Shown: in pieces, positions 34,021 to 46,118 of the stretch
Layout: each line of letters opens with the position of its first letter
How positions within the stretch are numbered: position 1 is the stretch's first letter
NCBI GenBank assembly: GCA_033032865.1
Contig: JAWHQI010000262.1
Coordinates: forward strand, 1,426,001 to 1,490,000
Length of the DNA: 64,000 nucleotides
Origin: Dactylorhiza incarnata
Lineage: Eukaryota; Streptophyta; Magnoliopsida; Asparagales; Orchidaceae
Direction: 5' to 3'
Notes under the pieces: model-generated
What the model was told of the DNA's origin: nothing
The model's input: the letters and a program-made list of their open reading frames with translations, nothing else
Databases searched by the model: none
Program-made: the position numbers and the translations under genes

Positions 34021-37000
34021 TCAGCTGCCGGTGCTTGAATGATGTCTATCTCCCAATGTCAACAACTGACATTCCTTGTTTATAGTGGCACCATCGTATA
34101 ACTTCAGCCGATGTCCATTGACCTTAAACTTGTCACCCTTATCTCCAGATATTTCTATGGCACCAAAGGGGGAGACGGCGGTCACGGAGAAAGGACCACT
34201 CCACCTCGATTTTAACTTCCCAGGGAAGAGGCGGAGACGAGAGTTGTAGAGCAGCACTTGGTCTCCAATTTTGAACTCCTTAGGAATGATATGCCGATCG
34301 TGCCATTTCTTCGTTTTCTCCTTGTAAATACGAGCGTTTTCATAAGCGAAATGACGGAGCTCCTCTAACTCGTTGAGTTGAGAACGACGCACCTCGGCCG
34401 CGGCTCCAATGTCCATGTTCAACAATTTGGTTGCCCATAATGCTTTATGCTCCAGCTCCACCGGAAGGTGGCATGCCTTGCCATATACCAATTGAAACGG
34501 AGTCATGCCTATGGGTGTTTTGAACGCAGTCCGGTAAGCCCATAATGCATCGTCAACCTTTTTAGCCCACTCCTTCCTATTTGAATGTATTGCTTTCTCA
34601 ATTATTCGCTTGAGCTCGCGGTTGGAAACTTCGACTTGCCCACATGTTTGGGGGTGGTATGCCAAAGAAATCTTATGATGGACCCCAAACTTTTTCATTA
34701 GTTGTACAAACTGCTTATTGCAAAAGTGACTACCGCCGTCGCTGATGATCGTTCTCGGCGTCCCAAACCTGGAAAAGATATTCTTGTGGATGAAATGTAG
34801 CACTGTGTTGGCATCATTCGTGGCCACCGCTTCAGCTTCCACCCACTTTGAGACATAATCAACTGCCACAATAATGTAATGCTTACCATGAGACATCGGG
34901 AAGGGACCCATGAAGTCTATTCCCCAGACATCAAAGGGTTCGCAGACCAGCATGTTATTAAGGGGCATCTCGTCACGCCGGGAAATATTTCCGGTCCTTT
35001 GGCATTCATCGCACTTGGTAACATAGGTATGGGCGTCCCGGAAGAGGGTCGGCCAAAACAATCCACATTGCAGGATTTTTCGTGCTGTTCGAACGGCCCC
35101 GAAGTGCCCGCCAGCTTCTCTGTCATGACAGTGCTGTAATATAGAATGAAACTCAGCTTCCGGAATGCAACGCCTAATAATCCCATCGCTGCACGTGTGG
35201 AATAAGAGCGGGTCTTCCCAAAAATAGTATTTTGAGTCAGAGGCAAGCTTCCGTCTTTGCTGGGGGGACAGATTCGGGGAGAACGTTTTGCAAGCCAAGT
35301 AATTAGCAATATCTGCGTACCAAGGTGCGGTTGGAGAAGACGTAGTAATTGCGAATAACTTCTCATCCGGGAAATAGTCGTCCGTTTCCTCCGCAACGCT
35401 GTTGGGAGTGTCGTACTCCAAACGCGAGAGATGATCAGCAATCACATTCTCCACCCCCTTCTTGTCTTTGATTTCCAGATTGTATTCCTGCAAAAGTAAA
35501 ATCCAACGAATCAGACGCGATTTGGATTCTTTCTTACTGAAAAGATACCTGAGAGCGGCATGGTCCGTGTACACGATCACTTCGGAAAGTACCAAATATG
35601 AGTGAAACTTTTCACAGGCGAAGACCACGGCTAGCATTTCTTTCTCTGTAGTGGTATAATTTGCTTGTGCACTGTTGAGAGTTCGACTGGCATACGCAAT
35701 AGTGTGAAAAGTCTTATCTTTCTTTTGACCGAGCACAGCACCTACGGCCACATCACTTGCGTCGCACATGATGATAAAAGGTAAAGTCCAGTCGGGTGCC
35801 ACCAAAATTGGGGCAGAGATGAGTTGTCCCCGTAAAGTTTCGAAGGCTTGCATGCATGCTTCGTTGAAGTGGAAGGGAACATCCTTAACCAGCAGGCGAG
35901 ATAACGGCTTTGAAATGGAGGAAAAGTCCTTGATGAACCTTCGATAGAAGCCCACATGACCAAGAAAACTTCGAATACCTTTCACTGACATGGGTGGAGG
36001 GAGGTTTCTGATGACACTTACCTTTGCTTGATCCACTTCGAGCCCTTTGCGGGAAACTTTATGTCCCAACACAATTCCTTCGCGCACCATAAAGTGGCAT
36101 TTCTCCCAGTTCAAGACAAGATTGGTGTCTTCACACCGCTTCAAGGTCTTGGCCAAATTCGCCAGGCAAATGTCGAAGCTACTGCCAAATAGAGTAAAAT
36201 CATCCATGAAAACTTCGAGGAAGTCCCCCACCATGTCAGCAAAGATGGCGAGCATACAACGTTGGAAGGTTGCGGGGGCATTACACAGTCCGAATGGCAT
36301 TCTTTTGAACGCAAATGTACCAGAGGGACATGTGAATGTCGTCTTGTCTTGATCAGATGGGTCAATTAGAATCTGATTGTACCCTGAGTATCCATCCAAA
36401 AAGCAGTAGTAATCCTGCCCCGCTAACCTTTCTAGCATCTGATCAATAAAGGGGAGCGGAAAGTGGTCCTTGCGCGTCGCGTCGTTCAGCTTGCGATAGT
36501 CGATGCAGACTCTCCACCCGGTGATCATTCGGGTCGGTAGCAGCTCGTTCTTTTCATTGGCAACGACAGTAATCCCTCCCTTCTTCGGTACCACCTGAAC
36601 TGGACTGACCCATTTGCTATCGCTGATTGGGTAAATGATGCCAGCATCCAACAGCTTTATCACTTCAGCCTTTACTACCTCTTGCATTTTTGGGTTCAGC
36701 CGCCTTTGGGGCTGTGCTGTCGGTTTGTACTGATCTTCAAGGAGGATCTTATGCATGCAGACCGTGGGGCTGATTCCCTTAATGTCAACAAGAGAACGTC
36801 CGAAGACCTTGTGGTACCTTCTCAGCACGCCCAATAATGCAGTTTCATTAGCGGCGGACAGGGCTGCAGAAATAATCACCGGATGTGGGTTTTTTTCTCC
36901 AAGAAACACGTACTTTAGAGAGTCCGGAAGTTGTTTGAGAGCCGGACATGGGTTTGGGCTAACCGAATCGTTGGAGAGCTCTCCACTTGAATGTGACAAA

Positions 37001-37539
37001 TCAGGGTGATTTGAGTGTGCACCCTCTTCTTCCTCGTCTTCGTGATGCCGGTACATCACGCAGTCATCCAACTCCACACCGTTCTGACCATCGAATTCTT
37101 CAAGCGCTTCTGCTGGTTCATACTCTGTAATTTCAAAAAGTTGCGACGGGTTGTGGACGTTGAAAGATATAGCATCGTCCCCCAGTCTTAGTGTGAGATC
37201 CCCCTGCTCCACATTAATAATAGCACGAGCAGTAGCGAGAAAGGGCCGCCCCAAAATAATGGGAACATTTGTATCGACCTTCATGTCGAGAATGATAAAA
37301 TCAGCTGGAAAAGCGAGACCGTTTACAACTATTGTGAGGTCCTCGACGATTCCCGACGGCTTCTTGATCGACCGATCAGCAAGCTGCAGCATTACTTGTG
37401 TTGGCTTCAAGATCCCAGCACCGAGTTCACGAAAGATAGAGAGCGGCATCAAGTTGATTGATGCCCCCAAATCACAGAGTGCCTGGCTGAAACGGTGATG
37501 ACCGATCCTGCATGGAATCGTAAAGCTGCCCGGGTCCTT
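34021..37539 (-). CDS. pol: Athila pol: protease, RT, RNase H, integrase
   Basis: Open from the codon after the TGA at 37540-37542 down to 34021 (about 1170 codons). Protease active site is [13 protein letters not shown] at the start. RT runs about 36750-36000 with [19 protein letters not shown] and the catalytic FMDDF (Phe instead of the usual Tyr). RNase H has the [13 protein letters not shown] and [10 protein letters not shown] blocks (about 35770-35540). Integrase has an HHCC zinc region ([12 protein letters not shown] ... CDECQ), then the first Asp in [10 protein letters not shown], second in ISDGGSHF and Glu in GQVEVSNRE (about 34930-34630), and a C-terminal [26 protein letters not shown] block. 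It would copy RNA to DNA in virus-like particles and insert it. All catalytic residues I can check are present. It has no start codon of its own at the true beginning, so it depends on read-through or a restored sense codon. Confidence 0.9.
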   Translation of the reverse strand, partial: KDPGSFTIPCRIGHHRFSQALCDLGASINLMPLSIFRELGAGILKPTQVMLQLADRSIKKPSGIVEDLTIVVNGLAFPADFIILDMKVDTNVPIILGRPFLATARAIINVEQGDLTLRLGDDAISFNVHNPSQLFEITEYEPAEALEEFDGQNGVELDDCVMYRHHEDEEEEGAHSNHPDLSHSSGELSNDSVSPNPCPALKQLPDSLKYVFLGEKNPHPVIISAALSAANETALLGVLRRYHKVFGRSLVDIKGISPTVCMHKILLEDQYKPTAQPQRRLNPKMQEVVKAEVIKLLDAGIIYPISDSKWVSPVQVVPKKGGITVVANEKNELLPTRMITGWRVCIDYRKLNDATRKDHFPLPFIDQMLERLAGQDYYCFLDGYSGYNQILIDPSDQDKTTFTCPSGTFAFKRMPFGLCNAPATFQRCMLAIFADMVGDFLEVFMDDFTLFGSSFDICLANLAKTLKRCEDTNLVLNWEKCHFMVREGIVLGHKVSRKGLEVDQAKVSVIRNLPPPMSVKGIRSFLGHVGFYRRFIKDFSSISKPLSRLLVKDVPFHFNEACMQAFETLRGQLISAPILVAPDWTLPFIIMCDASDVAVGAVLGQKKDKTFHTIAYASRTLNSAQANYTTTEKEMLAVVFACEKFHSYLVLSEVIVYTDHAALRYLFSKKESKSRLIRWILLLQEYNLEIKDKKGVENVIADHLSRLEYDTPNSVAEETDDYFPDEKLFAITTSSPTAPWYADIANYLACKTFSPNLSPQQRRKLASDSKYYFWEDPLLFHTCSDGIIRRCIPEAEFHSILQHCHDREAGGHFGAVRTARKILQCGLFWPTLFRDAHTYVTKCDECQRTGNISRRDEMPLNNMLVCEPFDVWGIDFMGPFPMSHGKHYIIVAVDYVSKWVEAEAVATNDANTVLHFIHKNIFSRFGTPRTIISDGGSHFCNKQFVQLMKKFGVHHKISLAYHPQTCGQVEVSNRELKRIIEKAIHSNRKEWAKKVDDALWAYRTAFKTPIGMTPFQLVYGKACHLPVELEHKALWATKLLNMDIGAAAEVRRSQLNELEELRHFAYENARIYKEKTKKWHDRHIIPKEFKIGDQVLLYNSRLRLFPGKLKSRWSGPFSVTAVSPFGAIEISGDKGDKFKVNGHRLKLYDGATINKECQLLTLGDRHHSSTGS

Positions 37540-38793
37540 TCACTTAGTGGGTAAATTGGAAATGATGGCAGAGCACTCCTCAGTGAGGTCGATGGTTTTG
37601 AGATCCTCCAACTGCTTCCGCTTTGAGATCAAATCTTTCAAAAACTTGGAGTAGCCCGGCATTTGAGAAATAGCTTCGATCAGCGGTATGCTCACCTGCA
37701 CTCCTTTCATTATTTCCAAAAATCTGCGGAATTGCTGCTCAGTTTTCTCGTTTCGCAGTCTGTGAGGGAATGGGGGGTGAACAGCACTTTTCGAGGGTTG
37801 TGCCTCGCTCACAGGATGCGGCTCAATATGACTTTGAGCCAGCTTCTCGGGGGTTTCTTCATTATGCCTGTCAGTCGAACACGTAGGAGGTTCCTGTCGA
37901 GGAGAATTGTCTACACTTCTCCCACTTCTCAATCGCATGGTGTTCACTGACTCAGGAGGCTGACTTGCAAGCTCAGAAACAGCATCGGACAGCGTCCCAA
38001 TGGTAGAGCGAAGCTGTTGGATTGCGACTGATTGGTCATTCATTTTGTTCAATACGCCGACCACCAAAGTCGCTAACTGTTCTGGTTGCTCTGGCGGCAA
38101 AAAGTCCGCTACTCCTTTGAATATCACGGCATTAACTGCAGCAGTAAATGGGGGGCGAATAACATGACTCCAGTGCTGACTGGTGTGAACAATATTCACG
38201 ACTACGTCCCACGCGTCCTTTCTTGATTTATTAAACAGGGCCCCTCCAGCTGCCATATCAAATAGAAGACGGAAATTATCCAGCACTCCAAAGTAGAAAA
38301 TCAGAATCAAGAAAGCTTCCGAAAGATCTTCACGGTAGCATCCCCTATACAGGGACTGGAAACGCTCCCAAGCATCGACTAACGTCTCCTCCTTCCCCTG
38401 TCCAAAGGTTACGAGTTCCCTGTACTTATTCAAAGCTTGGGTGCGATGTTGAAACTCTTGCAAAAATCTCCCTTTGAGTTGTTTCCAAGTGAGCACCTCT
38501 CTTTTCCGGATATCCCAATACCATCTTTTGGCTTTTTCATGCAAGGAGAATGAAAATGCCAGAGTCTTTTGCAGGTCACTTTCAACTCCACTAAATATAC
38601 ATGTATAATAGATTGCTAAGAAGTCCTGCATGTGTTGCACTGCGTCTTCGTGCTCATCCCCGCTGAACTTGCAATTCCCAGACATGTACTCAATGACGTC
38701 GGAGGAGATCCCGAGGTCATGATTGTTTCTTTCTGCTTGATCTCTTAAATCTTTTAAGCTTTCCTGGTAGATGCATTCCTGAATTGAGCTCAT
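37540..38793 (-). CDS. gag: Athila gag (capsid polyprotein)
   Basis: The start is set at the ATG at 38793 (MSSIQECIY); the same frame stays open upstream to the LTR, but those codons cover the primer site and leader. The retrotransposon Gag core spans residues about 60-190 (GDEHEDAVQHMQDF, KAKRWYWDI, WKQLKGRFLQEF). A low-complexity linker (RLRSGRSVDN to SAVHPPFPHRL) follows, then the FLEIMKGVQVSIPLIEAISQMPGY segment that precedes protease in Athila. No zinc knuckle is seen. The ORF ends LPTK-TGA; directly after the TGA the Athila [10 protein letters not shown] phrase continues in frame, so the stop looks like one point change in a fused gag-pol. Confidence 0.88.
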   Translation of the reverse strand: MSSIQECIYQESLKDLRDQAERNNHDLGISSDVIEYMSGNCKFSGDEHEDAVQHMQDFLAIYYTCIFSGVESDLQKTLAFSFSLHEKAKRWYWDIRKREVLTWKQLKGRFLQEFQHRTQALNKYRELVTFGQGKEETLVDAWERFQSLYRGCYREDLSEAFLILIFYFGVLDNFRLLFDMAAGGALFNKSRKDAWDVVVNIVHTSQHWSHVIRPPFTAAVNAVIFKGVADFLPPEQPEQLATLVVGVLNKMNDQSVAIQQLRSTIGTLSDAVSELASQPPESVNTMRLRSGRSVDNSPRQEPPTCSTDRHNEETPEKLAQSHIEPHPVSEAQPSKSAVHPPFPHRLRNEKTEQQFRRFLEIMKGVQVSIPLIEAISQMPGYSKFLKDLISKRKQLEDLKTIDLTEECSAIISNLPTK

Positions 38794-38961
38794 GTCGCAA
38801 ATACTTGCAAACAAAACGATTAGCAAACGATGGGAAAGGCGAAAGTAATCAGAAGTGCGGATCGAAAAGAAACGGAGATACCAGGGGTGAACAAGAGGAG
38901 TGAGAGAAAAGAAAATTCTCGTGCAACAAATCCTCACGCAGACGAATTCATCACGTCTGCA

Positions 38962-38980
38962 TTCCCCGGCAACGGCGCCA
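38962..38980 (-). other. Athila tRNA-Asp primer-binding site
   Basis: On plus TTCCCCGGCAACGGCGCCA, identical to the 3' end expected of plant tRNA-Asp(GTC) including CCA. It lies 9 bases from the LTR edge at 38990. It primes minus-strand DNA synthesis. It is not a tRNA gene. Confidence 0.9.
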
Positions 38981-38989
38981 AAAACTTGA

Positions 38990-40495
38990 TGCGCGTCGGC
39001 AAGTGCACCGGTCGCTGTCAAGTAATAATTGTGGAGAATAAATTCCCCGGATGTCGGTCTCTTGAGGAATGCAGGATGGGTGAACGAATCGCGCAGTGAT
39101 TATTGTTACACAAGCGTTTCACAAACACAAAGAGGGGTTTTTGGTTGGTTTTCCTAACTTTAACAACAACAATAGAGATGCGGGTCGAGAACACCGCTTC
39201 GCAAAGTGAGGTGGATGCAACGGCTGCGATGCCGTGCTTCGTGAGGCGGATGAAGTGAACTCAAGTGCGAAAGGGTGAGGGTCGCAAACACCTCTTCACA
39301 ACCGTCGTTAGCTCTTGCTAACACGGAGCAAACACATTGCGTGCATGTGCGAGTGAGTGAGTGAGAACGGAATGAATCATGAGCAAACCATGGAGAAAAA
39401 CAAAGAAATATTCATTTTCATCAAAGTAAATATCACAATATTCATCTAGTACATGGTTCAAAGAGTGCAATGAAGGGAAAGAAGGAAGAAATAACCGGCG
39501 GTGAAGACTAGCGGCCGTTCACGGCCGGAATGGTAGGTTGTCGGGCTACCTCCGGACTCGGACGGGCAATGCTTCCGGCGTAGAGAGCTGTCACAATCTC
39601 CCTACGTGCTCCGTCGTCTTCGACTCAAGGTCTCTTCTTCTTCTCACCGGGCGGAAAGCGAAAATGGGTGCTTGGAGGCTTGCGGACGATGGAGAACACT
39701 CACGGACGATGGAGGAAGGCTTGGAATGGATGGAGGAGGCTTCCCCTTGCGTGGAAGATGAAGTAGGGGCGTTCCAGGGCGGTGGCCGGCGGCGTACGGA
39801 ACAGGAACCTCGCTCCCGGAAGATCGATCCGCCCTAAAATCGCAACAGGCGTTTAAATAGGCGCTGGATTGAATACTGCGCACGATCATTGGCGCACGAC
39901 CAGTGGTCGTGCGCACTGGAATTCTGCGATCGTGCGCACTGCCTGGACAGAACCTGCAAGAGACGAAATTATAAAATACAATGTTCGCACGACCAGTGGC
40001 GCACGACCGGTGGTCGTGCGCACTGGAGTTGATGGTCGTGCGCACTACAGCAAACAGAACTCAGAAATTTAATGGTCAATGCGCACGAGCAGTGGCGCAC
40101 GACCGATGGTCGTGCGCACTGGAGTCGATGGTCGTGCGCACTGCACCAGACAGAACTCGTGAAAAAGGGTTAAGTGCGCACGATTAGTGGCGCACGACCG
40201 TTGGTCGTGCGCACTAGAACAAGTGATCGTGCGCAGTGTTCCTGTGCAAAATTGCACCGGAAACACTTGCACGCCTCCTATTCCAGCACAAACACAGATC
40301 TAGCCACTGAAAGTGGCACTTAACAACATATGAATACTACTAAAGATAATACACACGAAAACACACCAAAGTGGGCCTAAATGTGCACCTAGCATGGGTT
40401 ATCAACTATAGACTATAATAAGGCTAAAGTGCGGTGAATTTACTGAATAATGGCCCGGATGAGTCCATAAATGTGTATATGATCAGGACTCATCA
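38990..40495 (-). repeat. Athila 5' LTR
   Basis: 1506 bp copy of 30732-32237, offset 8258. Differences seen include C/T in the CAACAAC run, C/A in AACACCTT, three C/T sites near 39700-39800, G/C in the GACGAGTGG word (CCAGTGG here) and a few near 40200-40255. The four long palindromes are at 39892, 39999, 40095 and 40190. This LTR would drive gag-pol on the minus strand. Confidence 0.92.
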
Positions 40496-41250
40496 CACGT
40501 TCGTCGAACGGTTCGTCGAACGGCTAGCCTAGCACGTTCGTTGAACGGTTCGTCGAACGGCCAGTGCGTTCGACGAACGCTGGCCAGTTCGTCGAATGTA
40601 GTGTTCGACCTTTTATCTTCGCCCGACGCTTCTCTTGATTGTTGAAGGTATAAAAGAATTGTCCAATGCTGGCCAGTTCGTCGAATGCAGTGTTCAACCT
40701 TTTATCTTCGCCCGACGCTTCTCTTGATTATTGAAGGTATAAAAGAATACAATTGTTTTAACCTAATGACCCGATCTATTTTTGGCGTTCTGTTTTGTGA
40801 GAGAGAGCGACGGAAGAGTTTCGCAAGGGTTCTGACGGAAGTGTTCCGACCGGTCGATCCCGCCGCCGTCGCCGCCTCTCCCTATCGTCGGACCTAGCAG
40901 TCCGTGGGAGACGTAGAGAGCAGTTCTTCTCCGACCTAGATCTTGTGCGACAAGAGTCTAGGGTTCTTTAGCACTCGTGTGGATTTCCCATAGAGGCGCG
41001 GATCTATTTCAGCGCTTGGAACTTAAGTTTTGTTCTCTGGATCCGCCATAGGAGCATCTCGGTTGAGTAGAGACTCAACCCCCTTTCAGGTATAATTTCT
41101 GCAATGTGTTGCTGGTTGTTTTATTTCTTGAATCAGTGAAATTGCAAGTTCCATATAACCCTTTTGGGTTGTTCTGGTTATTTTATTCCGATGCGCATAT
41201 ATGCTATGCTGTATTATCATTTCTGAAATGGTATTAAGAAAACCCAAAAG
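40496..41250 (+). repeat. Copia-2 5' LTR, second piece, with duplicated TATA segment
   Basis: Continues the LTR from CACGTTCG. Contains palindromes at 40498-40590. An 89-bp tandem duplication (about 40580-40757) carries a second copy of the core promoter: GTATAAAAG at 40648-40656 and again at 40737-40745. It ends at 41250 beside the primer site. Confidence 0.88.
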
Positions 41251-42230
41251 TGGTATCAGAGGGAGGTTGGCAATCTAATGCATGTAAATCAGAAATTTAG
41301 AAGTGTTCTAAATGTCTCGATTTCTTCCTGGGTGTTTGGATTTCAAAGAAATGTTCTAGATTGGAACACTCCCAAGAATGCATGTGATTGCGTTGCGATT
41401 TCATTGTTTCAGAAATTGTGTATCCTTAGCAGTAATCGTCCCTCTAATTGGTTTGTGAAACCAAATATCTTAGATTTTGAATCTGACAATGAGAGAAGAG
41501 CTTGTCTACTGCATAAGTGGAGTTATTTTGCCTGTGTCAAATGCATGTAAATCTGGAGATTTAGAAATGTTCTAAATGCTCAGATTTAGCCCTTTTTATC
41601 AAAGCGTTGATAATTTTATTTTGTGCACTTCTAGGATGTATTTAGTTGTGAATGTTGTAATTTTTTGAAAGTGCATGTTGATTAATTGTTAATCAATTTC
41701 ATAAATAAAATCCCTTATCCAATATTAAATATATGGATGCCTTCAAATGGATGACACTCTTCCTGCCTCGATCGATGAAGTGTGGGCTTGCCAAATCAAG
41801 GTGCATTAATTTATCTTGGTAAGGGTATGAGCGGATAAATGTGATATACCACTGTCGGCATCGGGTCCAACTTAACTGGGTGACCTCAAAAGTTGAGTGC
41901 CTAGAGGCATTGGGTTGGCATGCACCATATGATGGATGCGAATAAAGAGTTATTCACCAACCATACAAGAGTTGCATAGTGATGCAATTGGCAAGTGTTG
42001 CCTACCTAAATAACCGCATTATGAGAGGAACGCCAAAGCGGACTCATTGTGTTGGTGAAATACGGATCTTGTCCACTAAGAGAGTAGCTCGCATAAACTC
42101 CCTGAATTGATATTAAGGGTTATCAATTTGAATAAAATAGTGGGAGTATTTAATAAAAGACCTTATTAAATAAAAATGTATTTTGAAATATAGTACTAAA
42201 ATATATTTTGCATTATTTTGTAGAATTTCC
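41251..42230 (+). other. Copia-2 primer site and leader
   Basis: TGGTATCAGAGG (41252-41263) matches the initiator tRNA-Met primer site. The 0.97-kb leader aligns with that of Copia-1 (3032-4012) throughout. No gene is supported. Confidence 0.75.
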
Positions 42231-45200
42231 ATGGAAAATACATCACACTCCACGTTGTCCCTGAGAGCCATCCTTGAGAAGGATAAGCTCAATGGGACGA
42301 ACTTCCTGGACTGGTATAGGATCCGGAGAATTATTCTCAGGCAAGAGCGTAAGCTCTATGTACTTGAAGAAGATACCCCGAGGAGCCATCCTCTACTGCA
42401 CCTCGTGCAGATAAAGATGGTTATAAGAAGTATGGAGATGACTCCTTGGATGTTGAATGTCTCATGCATGCTCGCGACCCAACTCTAATCTTCAGAAGCA
42501 ACAAGAGAACATGAGTTGTTAGGAGATGGTCGAGCACCTGAAGAAAATGTTTCAAGGGCAAGCTCGCCAAGAGAGGTTTGACATATCCAGGGCATTATTT
42601 CAGTGTAAGATGGGAGCTTGAGACCCAGTAGGAACTCACGTACTCAAGATGATTGGGTATATAGAGAACCTTGAAAGACTGGGTTTCTGTTGGGCCAAGA
42701 GTTGGCCATTGACCTGATCCTGCAATCGTTGCCGGACAGTTATGAGCAGTTTGTCATAAATTACAATATGAATGAAATTGACAAGACACTGCCCGAGCTC
42801 CTAGGCATGTTAAGAACTGCCGAGATCAATATGAAGAAGGTCAAGCCTGCTAGCCCCATATTGATGGTGCATAAAAGCAAGGGCAAGACCAAGGGATTCA
42901 AGAAGACTAAGGTGGGACCTAAGTCATATCTTGATCCCAAGTCTTCAGCACTGAAGAACAAGGGCTTGGCCAAGGAAGAGAAGTGCCACCATTGTGGTAA
43001 GGCAGGGCATTGGAGGAGGAACTGTCCCCTCTATCTTGAAGATCTGCAAAAGAAGAAGGGAAGTGTGACTTCCACTTCAGGTATATTTGTTATAGATATA
43101 AACCTTTCCGCTCCTTCATCTTGGGTATTGGATACCTAATGTGGTTCTCATATTTATACGAATGTGTAGGAACTGACAAGGAGAAGAATGCTGGGTAAAG
43201 GAGAGGTAGACCTGCGCGTTGGAAATGGAGCAAGAGTTGCTGTCGTTGCCATTGGTGTTTATCATCTTTTTTTGCCCGCTGGGCTTGTAATCAAATTAGA
43301 TAACTGTTATTTTGTTCCAGCCATCAATCGAAACATTATATCTGTGTCATGTTTAGACATGAGAGGATTTTCTTTCATTATTAAGAACAATAGTTGTTCT
43401 ATATTTATGAATGATGTTTGTTATGGTGTAGCCCAACTGTTTAATGATCAATATGTTTTGAACTTAGACCATCCGATCTATAACATAGAAAATACTAAAA
43501 GACTAACAACAAATGACTCAAATCCTACATATCTCTGGCATTGTCATTTAGCCATATAAATGAGAAACGCATATCTAATCTCCATAAAGATGGATTATTG
43601 GACTCATTTGATTATGAATCATTTGAGAGATGCGAGTCTTGCTTATTAGGCAAAATGACTAAAGCCCCTTTCACTAGTCACACTGAGAGGGCTGATGATT
43701 TTTTGGGTGTAATACATAGTGATGTATGCGGACCCATGAGTTCTATGGCTAGAGGTTGGTACTACTACTTCATTACATTTACTGATGATTTCAGTAGATA
43801 CGGATACGTGTTTCTTATGAAGAACAAATCTGAAACCTTTGAAAAGTTCAAAGAGTTTAAAAAAGTAGTAGAGAACCAACTGGGAAAAGGATAAAAGCAC
43901 TCCGATCTGATCGAGGCGGCAAATATCTGAGTCATGAGTTTCGTGATCATCTGAGAGAGTGTGGTATTGTATCACAGCTCACTCCTCCCGGAACACCACA
44001 ACATAATGGTGTGTCTGAGAGGAGGAATCGTACTTTGTTAGACATGGTACGGTCGATGATGAGTCATGCAGATTTGCTCGTTTCCTTTAGGGGATTTGCT
44101 TTAGAGACTGCTACTTTCACATTAAATCATGCTCCAACGAAAACGGTTCTAAAGACACCATATGAGATATGGACTGGGAAGCATCCTAGTATGTCTTTTA
44201 TTAAGATTTGGGGCTGTGTGGCATACGTGCGACGTCAAATACCTGACAAGCTGGAACCCAAATCGGATAAGTGTTATCTAGTGGGATATCCTAGGGAAAC
44301 CAAAGGATATTACTTCTACCCGCCGTTCGATGGCAGATTGTTTGTCGCATGGACTGGCGTCTTTTTGGAGAAAGAGTTCTTATCCAGAAAGACTGCGAAG
44401 GTGGAACTTGAAGAAGTTCAAGAACCACAAACAATAGCTGAACCAATTTTAGAACCTGAGCAAGGACTACAAGTTGTTGTAGCTAGAGAGTCTGCTCAAG
44501 AAACACAAGTCCTGCGTAGATCTGATAGATCGAGATTTGAGCCTGAGAGATATGGATTTCTCTTGTCTCAAATAGGTAACCTGAAACCTATCAAGAGGCT
44601 ATGTGTGGACCTGACTCCGAGAAGTGGCTTGAGGCCATGAAATCTGAAATGGACTCCATGTCTGCAAACCAAGTTTGGACCAAGTGGGTCTTCAAGAAGA
44701 AGACCGACATGGATGGGAATATACAGACATTCAAAGGCCGGCTGGTGGATAAAGGTTTCAGTCAAATTCATGGTGTTGACTATGATGAGACCTTTTCCCC
44801 TGTAGCCATGGTCAAGTCCATCAGAATTCTACTTGCTATTGCTGCGTATTATGACTACGAGATCTGGCAAATAAATGTCAAAACGGCTTTCCTTAATGGA
44901 AACCTCCTTGAGGAAGTGTACGTGACACAACTCGAGGGTTTTGAATCTCCAAATGAAGCCACTAAAATATGCAAGTTGAATCGATCCATTTATGGATTGA
45001 AATAAGCTTCCTGAAGTTGGAATCTTCATTTTGATGAGAAAATCAAAGAGTTTGGTTTTATCAAGAACGAGGATGAACCTTGTGTTTACAAGAGGATTAG
45101 TGGGAGCATTGTCGTTTTCCTGATATTGTATGTGGATGACATACTATTGATTGGAAATGACATTCCGACCCTGCAAGCTGTTAAGAACAGGATAGGGGAC

Positions 45201-46118
45201 TGCTTTTCTATGAAGGACTTGGGTGAAGCGACTTATATACTTGGTATTAAGATCAATAGAGATAGATCGAAGAAGTTGCTGGGTTTGACCCAGAGTACAT
45301 ACATTGAGAAGGTGTTGAAACGGTTCAACATGCTTGTGTCCAAGAAAGGATTCTTACCCTTGTCACTTGGTGTAAGTCTCTCTAAGGACCAGTGTCCAAA
45401 ATCTTTGGAAGATAAGGACCGCATGAAGTTGATTCCATATGCTTCGGCAATTGGATCAATCATGTACGCAATATTATATACTCAACTCGATGTCTCTTAT
45501 GATTTGAGCATGACGAGCAAATATCAGTCTGATCCTGGTGAGAGTCACTGGATTGCAGTCAAGAATATCTTAAAGTACTTGAGAAGGAATAAAGATGTAT
45601 TCTTGGTGTATGGTGAAGAGGAAGAGCTCGTCGTAAAGGGTTACACAGATGCTGGCTTCCAGACTGATAGGGAAGACTCAAAGTCCCAATCAGGCTTTGT
45701 ATTTTGCCTTAATGGAGGAGCTGTAAGTTGGAAGAGTTCCAAACAGGAGACAGTTGTTGATTCTACAACTGAGGTCGAGTATATCGCTGCTGCAAATGCA
45801 GCAAAGGAGGCTGTCTTGATTAGGAAATTCATCAACGAGCTTGGTGTAGTTCCTAGCATTGTTGATCCCGTAGTTCTCTACTGTGACAACAATGGTGCTA
45901 TTGCACAAACTAAGGAACGTAGATCTCATCAGCGCTCCAAGCACATACTTCGGCGGTTCCATCTTATTCGAGAGATTGTCGATCAAGGAGATGTGAGCAT
46001 ATGCAGAGTACCGACTGAAGAAAATATTGCGGATCCACTAACGAATCCTCTTGCACAGAGAAAGCATGATGGTCATACTAGATCAATGAGTATTAGATAC
46101 CTGAATGACTGTCTCTAG
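42231..46118 (+). pseudogene. gag-pol: Copia-2 gag-pol polyprotein, broken
   Basis: The start is the ATG at 42231 (MENTSHSTLS). Gag has a frameshift near 42380-42480 and stops near 42520 and 42620. The zinc knuckle CHHCGKAGHWRRNC (about 42985-43026) is intact, unlike Copia-1. Protease ends in a stop inside VLDT-stop-CGSH (43137). Integrase (about 43560-44200) keeps HSDVCGP and NGVSERRNRTLL; the second catalytic block is frame-shifted near 43890. RT has a deletion near 44670 that removes part of the segment after SANQVW, and a stop at 45003; YVDDILLIGND is at about 45128. RNase H has VDSTTEVEYIA and YCDNNGAIA. The last open part is 45126-46118. Not able to make a full polyprotein. Confidence 0.88.

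Larger units (their letters stand above)
30732..40495 (-). mobile_element. Athila-type Ty3/gypsy element, young, minus strand
   Basis: Two LTRs of 1506 bp (5' copy 38990-40495, 3' copy 30732-32237) differ at about nine sites by eye. The primer site read on minus, TGGCGCCGTTGCCGGGGAA (38962-38980), matches the 3' end of plant tRNA-Asp(GTC), typical of Athila. Gag and pol are in order on minus and open except for one TGA between them. The insertion site is inside the Copia-2 LTR: GTAGCAC on the left and CACGTTCG on the right rebuild the GTAGCACGTTCG seen in other copies. The duplication is imperfect (CACG shared; the terminal T of the 3' LTR is C). No env-like ORF is present. Confidence 0.93.

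Noticed and set aside
38962..38980. tRNA-Asp gene
   Set aside because: Only the 3' terminal 19 bases including CCA are present, which genomic plant tRNA genes do not encode; it is the primer site.
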